In this document: positions 44,440-53,265 of the stretch, in pieces
Layout of the letters: each line of letters opens with the position of its first letter
How positions within the stretch are numbered: the stretch's first letter is position 1
Source of the DNA: Bradyrhizobium sp. WSM471
GTDB taxonomy: Bacteria > Pseudomonadota > Alphaproteobacteria > Rhizobiales > Xanthobacteraceae
Reading direction: 5' to 3'
Length of the DNA: 64,000 nucleotides
NCBI RefSeq assembly: GCF_000244915.1
Contig: NZ_CM001442.1
Location: forward strand, 5,208,001-5,272,000
Translations under genes and position numbers: made by a program
The notes under the pieces: generated by a model
Told to the model about the DNA's origin: nothing
The model's input: the letters and a program-made list of their open reading frames with translations, nothing else
The model's database searches: none

Positions 44440-46452
44440 TCAGGCGCGATGCTTCTTTTTCGTCTTCGGCTTCTTCCCGGGGGCGCCCTTCTCAGACCAC
44501 GACGTGACCGAGGGCTCAGCGTAGCCCGGCTTGTTCTTGTGCTTTTTCTTCTTTGCGAAGGAAGGAGCATCGTCGAATTTCGGTGTGCGCTCGGCGTACG
44601 GCTTTTCGTACGTTTTGCCGTGTGGCTTGCCGTGAGGTTTGCCTTGCGGTTTGAACCCGTTCGGCTCGCGCGCGCGTTCGCCCTGGCGTTCACGATGATC
44701 GCTGTCGCCGCTGTCACGCCGCGGCGCGTGGGGCCGCTCTTCCGAAGCCACCTGCCGCTGCGGCGCATCCGCCATCGGCTCGAGGCGGATATTGTCTTCC
44801 TTGTCCGGACGCTTGATCTTCACGGCGAAGGAGTCCGCGACCCGCTCGGAAATTTCGAACTCGGTCGTGGTGTCCATGATCTTGATCGCGCCGATATCGT
44901 TCTTGTCGATGCCGCCACGACGGCAGATCATCGGCAACAGCCAGCGTGCTTCCGCGTTCTTTTTTCGTCCGATGTTGGCCCGGAACCAGACGCTGCCATC
45001 CGCCATGCCATGTTTCGACGACGATTTTCCCGCTTTGGGTCGAGCCCTTTCGGGCCGATCATCGCCACGCGATGCGCGGACATCGTCGCGCGGAGCGCGC
45101 GTGTCGTTGCGACCGCGATCCTCGCGCGGCCGGCCAGCTCGCTCGCCGGGATCCATGATGTCCTCGGGCGACGGCAGCCGCGCGCGATAGAGCCGTGCGA
45201 GTGACGCGGCGATCTCCTCAGCCGATCGCTCGGCCAAGAGCGCCTGCGCCAGGGCCAGATCGTCGGCGGTGGTCTCCTCCGTGAACAGCACGTCCTTCAT
45301 GCGCTCGTGATCGAGTTTGCGGATCTCATCCGGCTGCGGCGCCGTCCCCCAGACCGCGTCGATGCCCGAGACGTTGAGCAGCATTTCCGCACGCCGCCGC
45401 CGCACGGGCGGCACCAGCATGACGCTCGTCCCCTTGCGGCCCGCGCGTCCGGTGCGGCCGGAGCGATGCTGCATGACCTCGGCGTCGTTGGGCAGGTCCG
45501 CATGAATGACGAGGTCGAGGCTCGGCAGGTCGATGCCGCGGGCGGCGACATCGGTCGCCACGCAGACGCGCGAGCGTCCGTCCCGCAGCGACTGCAGCGC
45601 CGTGGTTCGCTCGTTCTGCGTCAACTCGCCTGACAGAGCGACCACGGAGAAGCCGCGCTCCAGCAGCGCCGCCTGCAAATGGCGGACGCCATCGCGCGTG
45701 CTGCAGAATACCAGCGCGCTCGGCGCCTCGTAGAAGCGCAGCACGTTGACGACGGCGTGCTCGGCATCGCCGGGCGCGATCCGGATCGCGCGGTACTCGA
45801 TATCGGCATGACCGCCTTCGTCGCCGGCGACCTCGATCCGGAACGCCCGCTGCTGATACTGCTTGGCCAGCGCGACGATGCCGCGCGGGAACGTCGCCGA
45901 GAACATCAGGGTGCGGCGCGTGTCCGGCGTGGTCTTGAGGATGAACTCCATGTCCTCGCGAAAACCGAGATTGAGCATCTCGTCGGCCTCGTCGAGCACG
46001 ACCACCTTCAATTCCGAGATATCGAGACGGCCGCGGCGCAAATGATCGCACAACCGGCCGGGCGTGCCGACGACGATATGAGCGCCGGCCGCAAGCTCGC
46101 GCTGCTCGCGCCTGGGATCCATGCCGCCGACGCAGGAGACGACGCGCCCGCTCGCATGCTCGTACAACCACGCCAGCTCGCGGTGGACTTGCAAGGCAAG
46201 CTCGCGGGTCGGCGCAACGATCAGAGCAAGCGGTGCACCCGCCCGCTCGAACCGCTCGGCGTCGCCCAACAGATCCTTGGCCATCGCCAGCCCATAGGCC
46301 AGGGTCTTGCCGGAGCCGGTCTGGGCCGAAACCAAGAGGTCGCGGTCAGCGGCCTCGTCCGTGAGCACGGCGAGCTGAACAGGGGTCGGACGGTCGTAGT
46401 TGCGCTCGGCCAAAGCTCGGGCGAGCGGCGCACTCATGGTCGGAAAAGACAC
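44440..46452 (-). CDS. DEAD-box RNA helicase (DeaD/CsdA type)
   Basis: A 670-aa ATP-dependent RNA helicase. The core (about 1-370) has all motifs: Q motif (TPVQ), SAQTGSGKT, PTRELA, DEAD (VVLDEADEM), SAT, and ARGIDLP and HRSGRTGRAGRKG. Next comes a DbpA-like RNA-binding domain (about 480-555, GSVWFRANIGRKKNAEARWLLP). The rest is a long basic, Gly/Lys/His-rich tail with GKPHGKPHGK repeats and a KKKHKNK end. Such enzymes help ribosome assembly and mRNA turnover in the cold. GTG 46452; ATG 46437 is an alternative. Confidence 0.9.
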   Translation of the reverse strand: MSFPTMSAPLARALAERNYDRPTPVQLAVLTDEAADRDLLVSAQTGSGKTLAYGLAMAKDLLGDAERFERAGAPLALIVAPTRELALQVHRELAWLYEHASGRVVSCVGGMDPRREQRELAAGAHIVVGTPGRLCDHLRRGRLDISELKVVVLDEADEMLNLGFREDMEFILKTTPDTRRTLMFSATFPRGIVALAKQYQQRAFRIEVAGDEGGHADIEYRAIRIAPGDAEHAVVNVLRFYEAPSALVFCSTRDGVRHLQAALLERGFSVVALSGELTQNERTTALQSLRDGRSRVCVATDVAARGIDLPSLDLVIHADLPNDAEVMQHRSGRTGRAGRKGTSVMLVPPVRRRRAEMLLNVSGIDAVWGTAPQPDEIRKLDHERMKDVLFTEETTADDLALAQALLAERSAEEIAASLARLYRARLPSPEDIMDPGERAGRPREDRGRNDTRAPRDDVRASRGDDRPERARPKAGKSSSKHGMADGSVWFRANIGRKKNAEARWLLPMICRRGGIDKNDIGAIKIMDTTTEFEISERVADSFAVKIKRPDKEDNIRLEPMADAPQRQVASEERPHAPRRDSGDSDHRERQGERAREPNGFKPQGKPHGKPHGKTYEKPYAERTPKFDDAPSFAKKKKHKNKPGYAEPSVTSWSEKGAPGKKPKTKKKHRA

Positions 46453-46901
46453 GGGATAAACCTTGGTTGGTCCAGGCGCGGAACGTCGAGCCGCGCGACC
46501 TGAAGCTGCGTAGGCGGCAAATGGTCCAGCCGCCCGCGTGGTGATTTGATTTGGACGCTCTTTACGCCAAGTGCGGGCAAATCACCATGCCTATGACGCA
46601 TGGCTTTGGTGATGCCGAGAATAAGCTTACTGGCCAGCTCGACCCACTACATCCAGCGTTTTCGAGCCGTTTCGCTGCATATAGAGGGATTTTGTGCCGA
46701 AGCATGGGATTTCCACGTCCACCCGGCCCAAATTGCGCGCCATTAGGCACCCTGGATGCGCACATGACCTCTCTCGGTCGAAGGGCTTGTGTGGCGACTG
46801 CACGCTTTGGGACGAGACCAAAGCCATCGAACCCAAGTCTTGCCGCGTCAGCACGTCGCTCCCAAATCGTGCCTCACGCGGAAGCAAAATAAGGGTGACA
46901 C
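46453..46901. other. Long region upstream of the helicase gene
   Basis: No gene recognised in 449 bp. The length would fit the long 5' untranslated leaders of cold-induced DEAD-box helicase mRNAs, but no specific structure was identified. The far end serves the cupin gene on the other strand. Confidence 0.35.
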
Positions 46902-47255
46902 ATGGCCGACGGCATATCGCTTGCCGACAAGCTCGCGACTTTTGGGGATTTCTGGTCTCCACGCACGATCACGACCTTCAACGACTGCGACGTGATGGTG
47001 GTGAAGGTGAAGGGAGAGTTCACCTGGCACAAGCACGACGACACCGACGATTTCTTTCTCGTCCTGAAAGGCAGTTTGGACATTGAATTGCGGGATCGCA
47101 CGGTAACGCTTGGTCCGGGCGAACTCTATGTCGTGCCCAAAGGTGTTGAGCATCGACCGGTAGCGCGCGAGGAAGTTCATCTCCTGCTCATCGAGCCGAC
47201 CGGCACGCCGAACACGGGCGACAAGGCCACCGCCGCATCGCGCAAGCTCGCATAG
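46902..47255 (+). CDS. Single-domain cupin
   Basis: A 117-aa cupin. Cupin motif 1 is GEFTWHKHDDTDDFFLVLKG with metal-binding histidines and an acidic residue; motif 2 is GPGELYVVPKGVEHRP. The protein likely binds a metal ion and may be an isomerase, dioxygenase or sensor; the family alone does not say. ATG 46902 with AAGGGTG upstream. Confidence 0.85.
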   Translation: MADGISLADKLATFGDFWSPRTITTFNDCDVMVVKVKGEFTWHKHDDTDDFFLVLKGSLDIELRDRTVTLGPGELYVVPKGVEHRPVAREEVHLLLIEPTGTPNTGDKATAASRKLA

Positions 47256-47272
47256 AGAGCAGCGCGCGGGCG

Positions 47273-47302
47273 CAGCCCTAATCCCTGCAGCCCTAATCCC
47301 TG
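47273..47302. repeat. 15-bp tandem duplication at a stop codon
   Basis: cagccctaatccctg occurs twice in a row. The second copy holds the TAG stop of the membrane protein gene read leftward; the first carries the same TAG in the same frame just beyond it. Confidence 0.8.
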
Positions 47303-47805
47303 GAGGTGACGAGCCTGCCGAAGCCAACGGCCAGCCTGGCTCTGGCCCGCACAACGGTGTCCCTCGCCGCGCGGCCCAAGGCGCGAACGGCACGCCAGGC
47401 TTCGGTCGCCTGCAGCCAGGCCTTGACGTCTGTGAACTTGCCATAGACCCAGGCAAAAGCCGGAATTCGCATCAGCTTGTCACGCGTGAGATGGAACAGG
47501 CGCTCGACCAGCACGAGCTTGAGCAGCTCGCCGATGATGAACGTCACGGCCCCGCTCACGATCTGACCGGTCGCCGCGAGATAGGCTGCCACGGGCTTGA
47601 CCGGCTCCAAGATGATGACGGGTACGGAAAACAGGGCGAGCGAGCAATAAGGCGACAGCGATCTGATCCAGCCGCGCAATCGCTTCAATTCGATATGCCG
47701 CCCGATCCAGCGCGAGATCGGCCTCGCCACGGCCATGAAGACCGCATCCACCAGGAAGTAGATGGCGGCAAGGATGTAAGTGACGGGTTTCAGAATCCGC
47801 TTCAC
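47293..47805 (-). CDS. Membrane protein of unknown function
   Basis: A 170-aa protein with about three hydrophobic segments: ILAAIYFLVDAVFMAVA (about 11-27), YCSLALFSVPVIILEPV (about 53-69) and AYLAATGQIVSGAVTFIIGEL (about 74-94). Basic stretches lie between and at the C-terminus, a helical basic tail (AWRAVRALGRAARDTVVRARARL). ATG 47805. The conserved look is of a small inner membrane protein; no function known. Confidence 0.72.
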   Translation of the reverse strand: MKRILKPVTYILAAIYFLVDAVFMAVARPISRWIGRHIELKRLRGWIRSLSPYCSLALFSVPVIILEPVKPVAAYLAATGQIVSGAVTFIIGELLKLVLVERLFHLTRDKLMRIPAFAWVYGKFTDVKAWLQATEAWRAVRALGRAARDTVVRARARLAVGFGRLVTSRD

Positions 47806-47919
47806 GATGAACTCTCCCGTGAACTGAAAGCCGAAAGCCCGGTCTAAGTTTCACCCCGGCGTGAATAACTCGCGGATGTTCAATGGAACTTTTCGTGCAC
47901 AGCCCCGCCGCTGCGCGGT

Positions 47920-48348
47920 TCATATCTCCGCATAGACCTCCAAGAGATTGCCGTCGGGGTCGCGGAAGAACAGCGTCCGATGCCCGAACGACTGGTTCGT
48001 TGGCGGCGACAGCAGCGCAACGCCCTGCCGCACCAGTTCATCGGCGCACGCATCGACTTCGGCCGGGGAGACCTTGAAGGCCAGTTGCAGCGAGGCGCTC
48101 CCGTGAGGCACCGGCGCGTCAGTCGCGGTCCGGCCCGGTGTAGCGAGAGCCAACGTGTTGGGGCCCAAGCCGTACTCGATCCAGTTCGACGACAACTCCC
48201 GCAGCAGCGGAAACACGAGAACTTCCTCGTAGAAGCGGCGCATCGCCGCCATGTCGCGCACGAAAATGACGGTGTAGTCGATGGCACGAATGGCGTTGAA
48301 GGGCGAACGGGAGCGCTCGCCTGGTTCGGTCGTTTGTTCGTTTGTCAT
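47920..48348 (-). CDS. VOC family (glyoxalase/bleomycin resistance-like) protein
   Basis: A 142-aa vicinal-oxygen-chelate protein with two beta-alpha-beta-beta-beta modules: RAIDYTVIFVRDMAAMRRFYEEVLVF and HRTLFFRDPDGNLLEVYAEI. Metal ligands would be on the usual strands; the closing FFRDPDGNLLEVY is the family signature. Reaction unknown. ATG 48348 is preferred, with AAGGA upstream; 48360 would add four residues. Confidence 0.88.
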   Translation of the reverse strand: MTNEQTTEPGERSRSPFNAIRAIDYTVIFVRDMAAMRRFYEEVLVFPLLRELSSNWIEYGLGPNTLALATPGRTATDAPVPHGSASLQLAFKVSPAEVDACADELVRQGVALLSPPTNQSFGHRTLFFRDPDGNLLEVYAEI

Positions 48349-48375
48349 CTCATCCTTCATACCAAACGCCCGCCC

Positions 48376-48454
48376 GTAGCCCGGATGGAGCGTAGCGGAA
48401 TCCGGGGAGCCACGGTCAAGAATCCCGGATTGCGCTGCGCTCCATCCGGGCTAC
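48376..48454. repeat. REP-like palindrome
   Basis: Two arms of about 30 bp (48376-48405 and 48424-48454), complementary with one or two mismatches; outer stem gtagcccggatggagcg. They lie between the VOC and alcohol dehydrogenase genes on the same strand, so may attenuate read-through. Confidence 0.8.
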
Positions 48455-48461
48455 GAATTTC

Positions 48462-49613
48462 TCACGCCACCAATTCCGGCCACGGCACGATCGTCGACTT
48501 CACCGTCTTCATCGCCATCGCGTCCCTGACCGCCTGCGCGACGCCGTCTTCCGTGAACGGATAGATCGTCTGCATCTTCAGCCAGGGATATTTGCCCGCC
48601 GTGCGATAGAGCATGTCGACGCCGAGCGGCAGATCGTTGCCGGTAAAACCCCAGGAGCCCAGCACATTGAGGTCCTTGGTACAGATGCGGTGCCATGAGG
48701 TCTCGATCGAGCCGGCGTCGGTGAACTGGCCCATCTCGACATAGGTGCCGCCGTCGCGCAGCATCTCGATGCCTTCGGGACCGGCTGAGGGGTGGCCCGA
48801 GCAATCCATCACTAGATCGGCGCCGAAGCCGCCGACGATGTCGCGTACGCGCGCGATGCGGTCTTGTGGTGACTTCAGTTCGTCGATGTTCACCGTCGCC
48901 TCGGCGCCGAACGCGCGCGCGAGCTTGAGCCGCGGCTCCTCCGGCGCGCCGACGCAGATCACGCGCCCTGCTCCCATCTCCTGCGCGGCGGCGACCGCGA
49001 GAATGCCGATCGGGCCCGAGCCCTGGATCACCACCGTGTCGCCCCAGGTGAAACCGCCGGCGCGGCTCGCGCGGTTGAAGGCGCGGATGCAGGAGGTCAG
49101 CGGCTCCGACAGCGCACCCAGCCGCAGCGACATGTCGTCAGGCAATTTGTAGATCTTGGTGCCCGGCAGCATGTCGAGATCGACATAGACATATTCGGCC
49201 CAGCCGCCCCACATATGCGGCGCCTTATCGAAGCCGAGATAGCGGCCGTAATAGACCGGCGTCAGGCACTTGTTGGCGGTCAGGGGATAATGGATGCAGT
49301 AATAGCAGCGGCCGCAGGGCATCAGCGGCGGGATCATCACTTTTGATCCGACCGTCAGCGGCTTGCTCATGAAGTCCTCGGTGAATTCGTCGCCGCATTC
49401 GACAATGATTCCGCCGAGCTCGTGGCCGAGCGTGAACGGCCATGGCAGCGGCTTCGGCCAATGCCCCTTCAGAATGTGCAGGTCCGTGCCGCAGACGCCG
49501 CACGCGCCGACCTTGATCAGCGCGCCCCTCTTGCCGACCTTCGGCCACGGCACGGTGCGGATGACGGGTTCGCTCCCGGGCCCTGCGTGGGTGCAGACGC
49601 GGATCTGGTCCAT
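48462..49613 (-). CDS. Zinc-dependent alcohol dehydrogenase family protein
   Basis: A 383-aa medium-chain dehydrogenase. Catalytic zinc ligands are C41 (GVCGTD) and H64-E65 (LGHELGG). Four structural-zinc cysteines are seen at C100, C103, C106 and C116. The NAD(P) site is VVIQGSGPIGILAVAAAQEMGAG. The threonine/sorbitol dehydrogenase-like layout suggests a polyol or amino alcohol as substrate. ATG 49613 is set by GAGGA seven bases upstream. Palindromic repeats bound the gene on both sides. Confidence 0.88.
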   Translation of the reverse strand: MDQIRVCTHAGPGSEPVIRTVPWPKVGKRGALIKVGACGVCGTDLHILKGHWPKPLPWPFTLGHELGGIIVECGDEFTEDFMSKPLTVGSKVMIPPLMPCGRCYYCIHYPLTANKCLTPVYYGRYLGFDKAPHMWGGWAEYVYVDLDMLPGTKIYKLPDDMSLRLGALSEPLTSCIRAFNRASRAGGFTWGDTVVIQGSGPIGILAVAAAQEMGAGRVICVGAPEEPRLKLARAFGAEATVNIDELKSPQDRIARVRDIVGGFGADLVMDCSGHPSAGPEGIEMLRDGGTYVEMGQFTDAGSIETSWHRICTKDLNVLGSWGFTGNDLPLGVDMLYRTAGKYPWLKMQTIYPFTEDGVAQAVRDAMAMKTVKSTIVPWPELVA

Positions 49614-49705
49614 GGCGTGTCCTCGATGCCCGTCTGTTATGATTAATTGGTGCGGGCTGAGGCGAAGCGTATGTGAGATGCGCGGTCGTGCCAAGCCGCG
49701 GTCTC

Positions 49706-49774
49706 GTAGCCCGCATGAGCGAAGCGACATGCGGGGCCAGCGTTCCCGGATATCGCTTCGCGCATCCGGGCTAC
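49706..49774. repeat. REP-like palindrome, 'gtagccc' type with altered stem
   Basis: Starts gtagcccgcatgagcgaagc and ends gcatccgggctac, forming outer arms of gtagccc / gggctac. The inner stem is cccgcatg / catgcggg, a paired variant of the unit at 35805. Lies in the 420-bp gap 49614-50033, upstream of the alcohol dehydrogenase gene. Confidence 0.75.
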
Positions 49775-49796
49775 AGTGCCTGCCACACTCACCACC

Positions 49797-49923
49797 GTCA
49801 TCCCCGCGCAACCGCAAAGCGGTTGTCGCTGGAGGTGCGCGCTCTTGCGCGCCTCGAAGGATGGGCCACAGGAGCTTGCGGCTCATCCTTCGAGGCTCAC
49901 TGCGCTCGCACCTCAGGATGACG
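49797..49923. repeat. Second palindromic repeat in the same gap
   Basis: Outer arms gtcatcc / ggatgac and a perfect inner stem cctcgaaggatg / catccttcgagg (49852-49863, 49883-49894), with further complementarity around gaggtgcg / cgcacctc. It is a different family from the 'gtagccc' type. The rest of the gap (49924-50033) holds the next gene's start signals and nothing else recognised. Confidence 0.7.
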
Positions 49924-50033
49924 GTTGAGCTTGTGGCGGCAGTGCATGACAGATATCCAAGCACGCCTAGGTGTCTTGAGCACTCGACGGCGAACGTGTA
50001 GGCACGGCGCGAAAGTCCCACCCAGGTGCCCGC

Positions 50034-51275
50034 TTGAACCCCCTCCCCCAAAATCCCGTCGTCGCGTCCGGCTCGTTCGCGGCGATGAAGTCGGTGCCGT
50101 ATCGGCTCCAGTTCATCGCTTACGTGCTGGCGATGATGGCCGACAATATCGAGCACGTGATCAGCTATTGGGTGGTGTTCCAGAAATTCCATTCGCCGGC
50201 GCTGGCGGGCTTTGCGGTGCTGTCGCACTGGCTGCCGTTCCTGCTGTTCTCGGTCGCGGTTGGCGGGCTGGCCGACCGGATCGATCCGCGCCGCATCATT
50301 CAATGCGGCATGCTGCTGTTCATCGTTGCCTCGGCTGGATGGGGTTTCTTCTTCATCACCGACGCCATCGAGATGTGGCACGCCATGCTGCTGCTGGTGA
50401 TCCATGGCTGCGCCGGCGTGTTGTGGCAGACGCCGAACCAGCTCCTGCTCTACGACCTCGTCGGTCCCGCCGATCTTCCGAGCGCGGTGCGACTGAACGC
50501 GATGGCACGCTATCTCGGCATTTTGGTCGGACCTGCCGTCGGCGGCATTATCATGCTCACGCTCGGCACCTCGCATGGCATCATCTTCAACACGCTGTTC
50601 TATCTGCCGATGCTGCTGTGGCTGTTCTGGGCGCCGGTGCGGGACAAGAGTGTCGCGGTGCGGCGCTTCGCCGTGCGCGGCCTTGCCGACATCATGCTGA
50701 CCATCCGCGCCATCGGCACGCAGCCGGTGCTGACGGCGATGACATGGCTCGCCGGCCTCACCTCCTTCATGATCGGCAACGCCTATCACGCCCAGATGCC
50801 GGGCTTTGCCGGCGATCTCGGCCACGGCGATCCCGGAATCTCCTACAGCGTGCTGCTCGCGGCCGATGCTGCCGGCGCGCTGCTCGCCGGCATCGCGCTG
50901 GAATCCTGGGGACGGCTCAAGGGTACGCCGCGCACCGCGATCATGCTCGCCATGCTGTGGAGCGTGGCGCTGCTCGGCTTCGCCTCGGTGCGGATCTACC
51001 CGGTCGCGATCGTGCTGTTGTTTTTTGCAGGCTTCTTCGAGCTGTCGTTCAACACCATGGCGCAGGCGCTGGTGCAGTTGAACGCGCCGTCCGACATTCG
51101 CGGCCGCGTCGTCGGCCTCTACAACATGGCCGGGCTCGGGATGCGAGCCTTCAGCGGCATCACGGTCGGCTTGTTCGGTGCGGCGATCGGCATTCACTGG
51201 TCGCTCGGGCTCTCGGCCGCAGTGCTGCTGGCGCTGCTATGTCTTCTCTATGGGCGCGCGACGAGGAAGACGTAA
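50034..51275 (+). CDS. MFS transporter
   Basis: A 413-aa inner-membrane transporter with about 12 helices. VLSHWLPFLLFSVAVGGLADRIDPRR is the loop 2-3 motif of the major facilitator superfamily, near the EntS/enterobactin-exporter-like group (MFS_3). Substrate unknown, probably exported. The TTG start at 50034 has AGGTG about six bases upstream; ATG 50085 is an alternative. A second, unrelated MFS gene follows after 71 bp. Confidence 0.85.
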   Translation: MNPLPQNPVVASGSFAAMKSVPYRLQFIAYVLAMMADNIEHVISYWVVFQKFHSPALAGFAVLSHWLPFLLFSVAVGGLADRIDPRRIIQCGMLLFIVASAGWGFFFITDAIEMWHAMLLLVIHGCAGVLWQTPNQLLLYDLVGPADLPSAVRLNAMARYLGILVGPAVGGIIMLTLGTSHGIIFNTLFYLPMLLWLFWAPVRDKSVAVRRFAVRGLADIMLTIRAIGTQPVLTAMTWLAGLTSFMIGNAYHAQMPGFAGDLGHGDPGISYSVLLAADAAGALLAGIALESWGRLKGTPRTAIMLAMLWSVALLGFASVRIYPVAIVLLFFAGFFELSFNTMAQALVQLNAPSDIRGRVVGLYNMAGLGMRAFSGITVGLFGAAIGIHWSLGLSAAVLLALLCLLYGRATRKT

Positions 51276-51346
51276 GCTCAGAGCTTGCGGTTGACTCCGG
51301 CGTCTCCCCACCGCACGCTCGATACAGGGTTTGGGGAGATGAAACG

Positions 51347-52513
51347 TTGCGCAATCGCTGGGGCATACTTGCGATCCTGTTCGTCGTTCGCCTCACCATC
51401 GCGTTCCAGTTCCAGAGCGTGGCCGCGGTCGCGCCGCTGCTGCAGCAGAGCTTCGGCGTCGGACTCGCCGATATCGGCATCCTGATCGGACTCTATTTCA
51501 CACCGGGCATCGTGCTGGCGCTGCCGGGCGGCGCGATCGGCCGGACGCTCGGCGACAAGCCCACCACGATCGTGGCGCTGCTGCTGATGACGGCGGGCAG
51601 TCTCGTCATGGCCACCACCGACGTCTGGGGCTGGCAGATGGCGGGCCGGCTCGCCTCCGGCGCCGGCGGCGTGCTGCTGACCGTGCAACTCACGAAGATG
51701 GGCACCGACTGGTTTGCGGGGAAGGAGATCGCCACCGCGATGGCGGTTTTCGTCAACTCTTGGCCGGCAGGGGTTGCGATCTCGCTGCTGGTGCTGCCAG
51801 CGATCGGCACGGCGTATGGCGCCGGCGCCGTGTTTCTCGTGACCGGCGCGCTGACCGCGACCGGCATTGTGCTGATCATTTTCTACCAAGCGCCGCCGGG
51901 AGCAACCGCCAGCGCGGCCGGCTCCGGGCGGCTCGATCCGCTCGCGCTTCTGGCGGTGATCGTCGCGGGTGCGATCTGGGGCCTTTATAATATCGGCTTC
52001 GCCATGATTTTCTCGTTCGGCCCCTCATTGCTCGTCGAGCGCGGCTGGAGCATTGCGGCGGCGGGCTCGGCGATCAGTCTCGTGATGTGGCTGTCGGTGA
52101 TCTCGGTGCCTTCAGGCGGATATCTCGCCGATCGCACCAAGCGCCCCTTTGTCGTGGCGATCGCGGCGAGCCTCGTGGTGGCCGGTCTGCTCGCCTGGCT
52201 GACCCGGTCCGACGCTGTGATCGCGATCCTCGTCCTGGGCGGCTTGATCGGCGGCCTTCCCGCCGGCCCGATCATGAGCCTGGCCGCCCGCGTACTCGCG
52301 CCGGAAACCAGGGCGATCGGGATGGGCGTGTTCTACACTCTCTTCTATGCCGCGATGATGCTGGGGCCGGCGGTGGCGGGCCGGCTCGCCAAATCGGCCG
52401 GCACTGCCGCGGTCGCGCTGGACCTCGGCGCGCTGACGGTGCTGGCCTGCCCGCCCCTGATGTGGCTTTTCGAACGCGTTGTGGCTGTTCGTCATCGCCG
52501 CGCCCGATCCTAA
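51347..52513 (+). CDS. MFS transporter (CynX/NNP-like)
   Basis: A 388-aa transporter with about 12 helices, starting with NRWGILAILFVVRLTIAFQFQSV. The motif GGAIGRTLGDKPTTIV is the loop 2-3 signature, and QLTKMGTDWFAGKEIATAMAV resembles cyanate/nitrate permease-like carriers. TTG 51347 follows GGGGAG by eight bases and fits the first helix; an ATG at 51239 in frame would overlap the preceding MFS gene. Weakly related to its neighbour, so not a tandem duplicate. Confidence 0.82.
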   Translation: MRNRWGILAILFVVRLTIAFQFQSVAAVAPLLQQSFGVGLADIGILIGLYFTPGIVLALPGGAIGRTLGDKPTTIVALLLMTAGSLVMATTDVWGWQMAGRLASGAGGVLLTVQLTKMGTDWFAGKEIATAMAVFVNSWPAGVAISLLVLPAIGTAYGAGAVFLVTGALTATGIVLIIFYQAPPGATASAAGSGRLDPLALLAVIVAGAIWGLYNIGFAMIFSFGPSLLVERGWSIAAAGSAISLVMWLSVISVPSGGYLADRTKRPFVVAIAASLVVAGLLAWLTRSDAVIAILVLGGLIGGLPAGPIMSLAARVLAPETRAIGMGVFYTLFYAAMMLGPAVAGRLAKSAGTAAVALDLGALTVLACPPLMWLFERVVAVRHRRARS

Positions 52514-52575
52514 CGCGGCATTAACCCTGTGCACCTTAGGGTCGTCCCTGACTCCGCCAGGCGGGGGGTCGGGTT

Positions 52576-53193
52576 GTGAAAATGGCGTTGGCGCACAAAA
52601 AATTTCTTCCGGCCGCCGAGGAACGTCGGCGTTTCCAGCGGGTGAAGGTTCACCTGCTCGGCCGCTACATGCTGCCGGACCGCCGTGAATTCCCCTGCCA
52701 GGTGATCAACATGTCGCCGGGCGGGCTGGCACTGCTGGCCCCCGGCATTGGCAATGTCGGTGACCGCGTGGTCGCCTATCTCGACCATATCGGCCGCGTC
52801 GAGGGCAAGATCACCCGCATCATCGACAATGGCTTCGCCATGACGGTCGGTGCGACGCCGCGAAAGCGCGACAAGCTTGCGGCACAGCTGACCTGGCTCG
52901 CCAACCGCGACATCCTCAATTTGCCGGAAGACCGCCGCCACGATCGTATCGTGCCGCGCAATCCGATTGCGGTGCTGACGCTCGAGGACGGCACCAAGAT
53001 GACCTGCCGCATCATCGACCTCTCGCTGTCGGGCGCCGCCATCGCCGCCGAGAACCGCCCTCCGCTGAAATCGACGGTTCTGCTCGGCCGGGTGCAGGGC
53101 CGCGTGGTCCGAAACCTCGAAGACGGCTTCGCGCTCGAGTTCATGCATTCGCAGCCAATTGAAACTCTCGAAGAGAGCGTTACCGCGCGGTAA
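52576..53193 (+). CDS. Tandem PilZ domain protein
   Basis: A 205-aa cytoplasmic protein with two PilZ domains. The first has RRRFQR (17-22) and NMSPGG (45-50); the second has RRHDR (120-124) and DLSLSG (148-153), the RxxxR and (D/N)xSxxG elements that bind cyclic di-GMP. It is probably an effector of c-di-GMP signalling, as from the GGDEF-EAL protein in this window. GTG 52576. A strong terminator follows. The next gene encodes a LapG-like protease. Confidence 0.85.
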   Translation: MKMALAHKKFLPAAEERRRFQRVKVHLLGRYMLPDRREFPCQVINMSPGGLALLAPGIGNVGDRVVAYLDHIGRVEGKITRIIDNGFAMTVGATPRKRDKLAAQLTWLANRDILNLPEDRRHDRIVPRNPIAVLTLEDGTKMTCRIIDLSLSGAAIAAENRPPLKSTVLLGRVQGRVVRNLEDGFALEFMHSQPIETLEESVTAR

Positions 53194-53231
53194 AGCGCGA
53201 AGGCACCAAAACCACTGCATTTCCAGTACTG

Positions 53232-53265
53232 AAGGCGGCCTCCGCGATGCGGACGCCGCCTTTTT
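53232..53265 (+). terminator. Intrinsic terminator after the PilZ gene
   Basis: Stem aaggcggc / gccgcctt with an inner tccgc / gcgga stem, then a run of five T (53261-53265). It ends the PilZ transcript and insulates the LapG-like gene from it. Confidence 0.88.

Noticed and set aside
46551..46892. 113-codon frame upstream of the cupin gene
   Set aside because: No Shine-Dalgarno sequence, odd composition, no domain; treated as a leader region.
48462..51197. Long bottom-strand frame extending the alcohol dehydrogenase upstream
   Set aside because: The extra part is antisense to the MFS gene and passes through palindromic repeats; the real start at 49613 has a good ribosome site.
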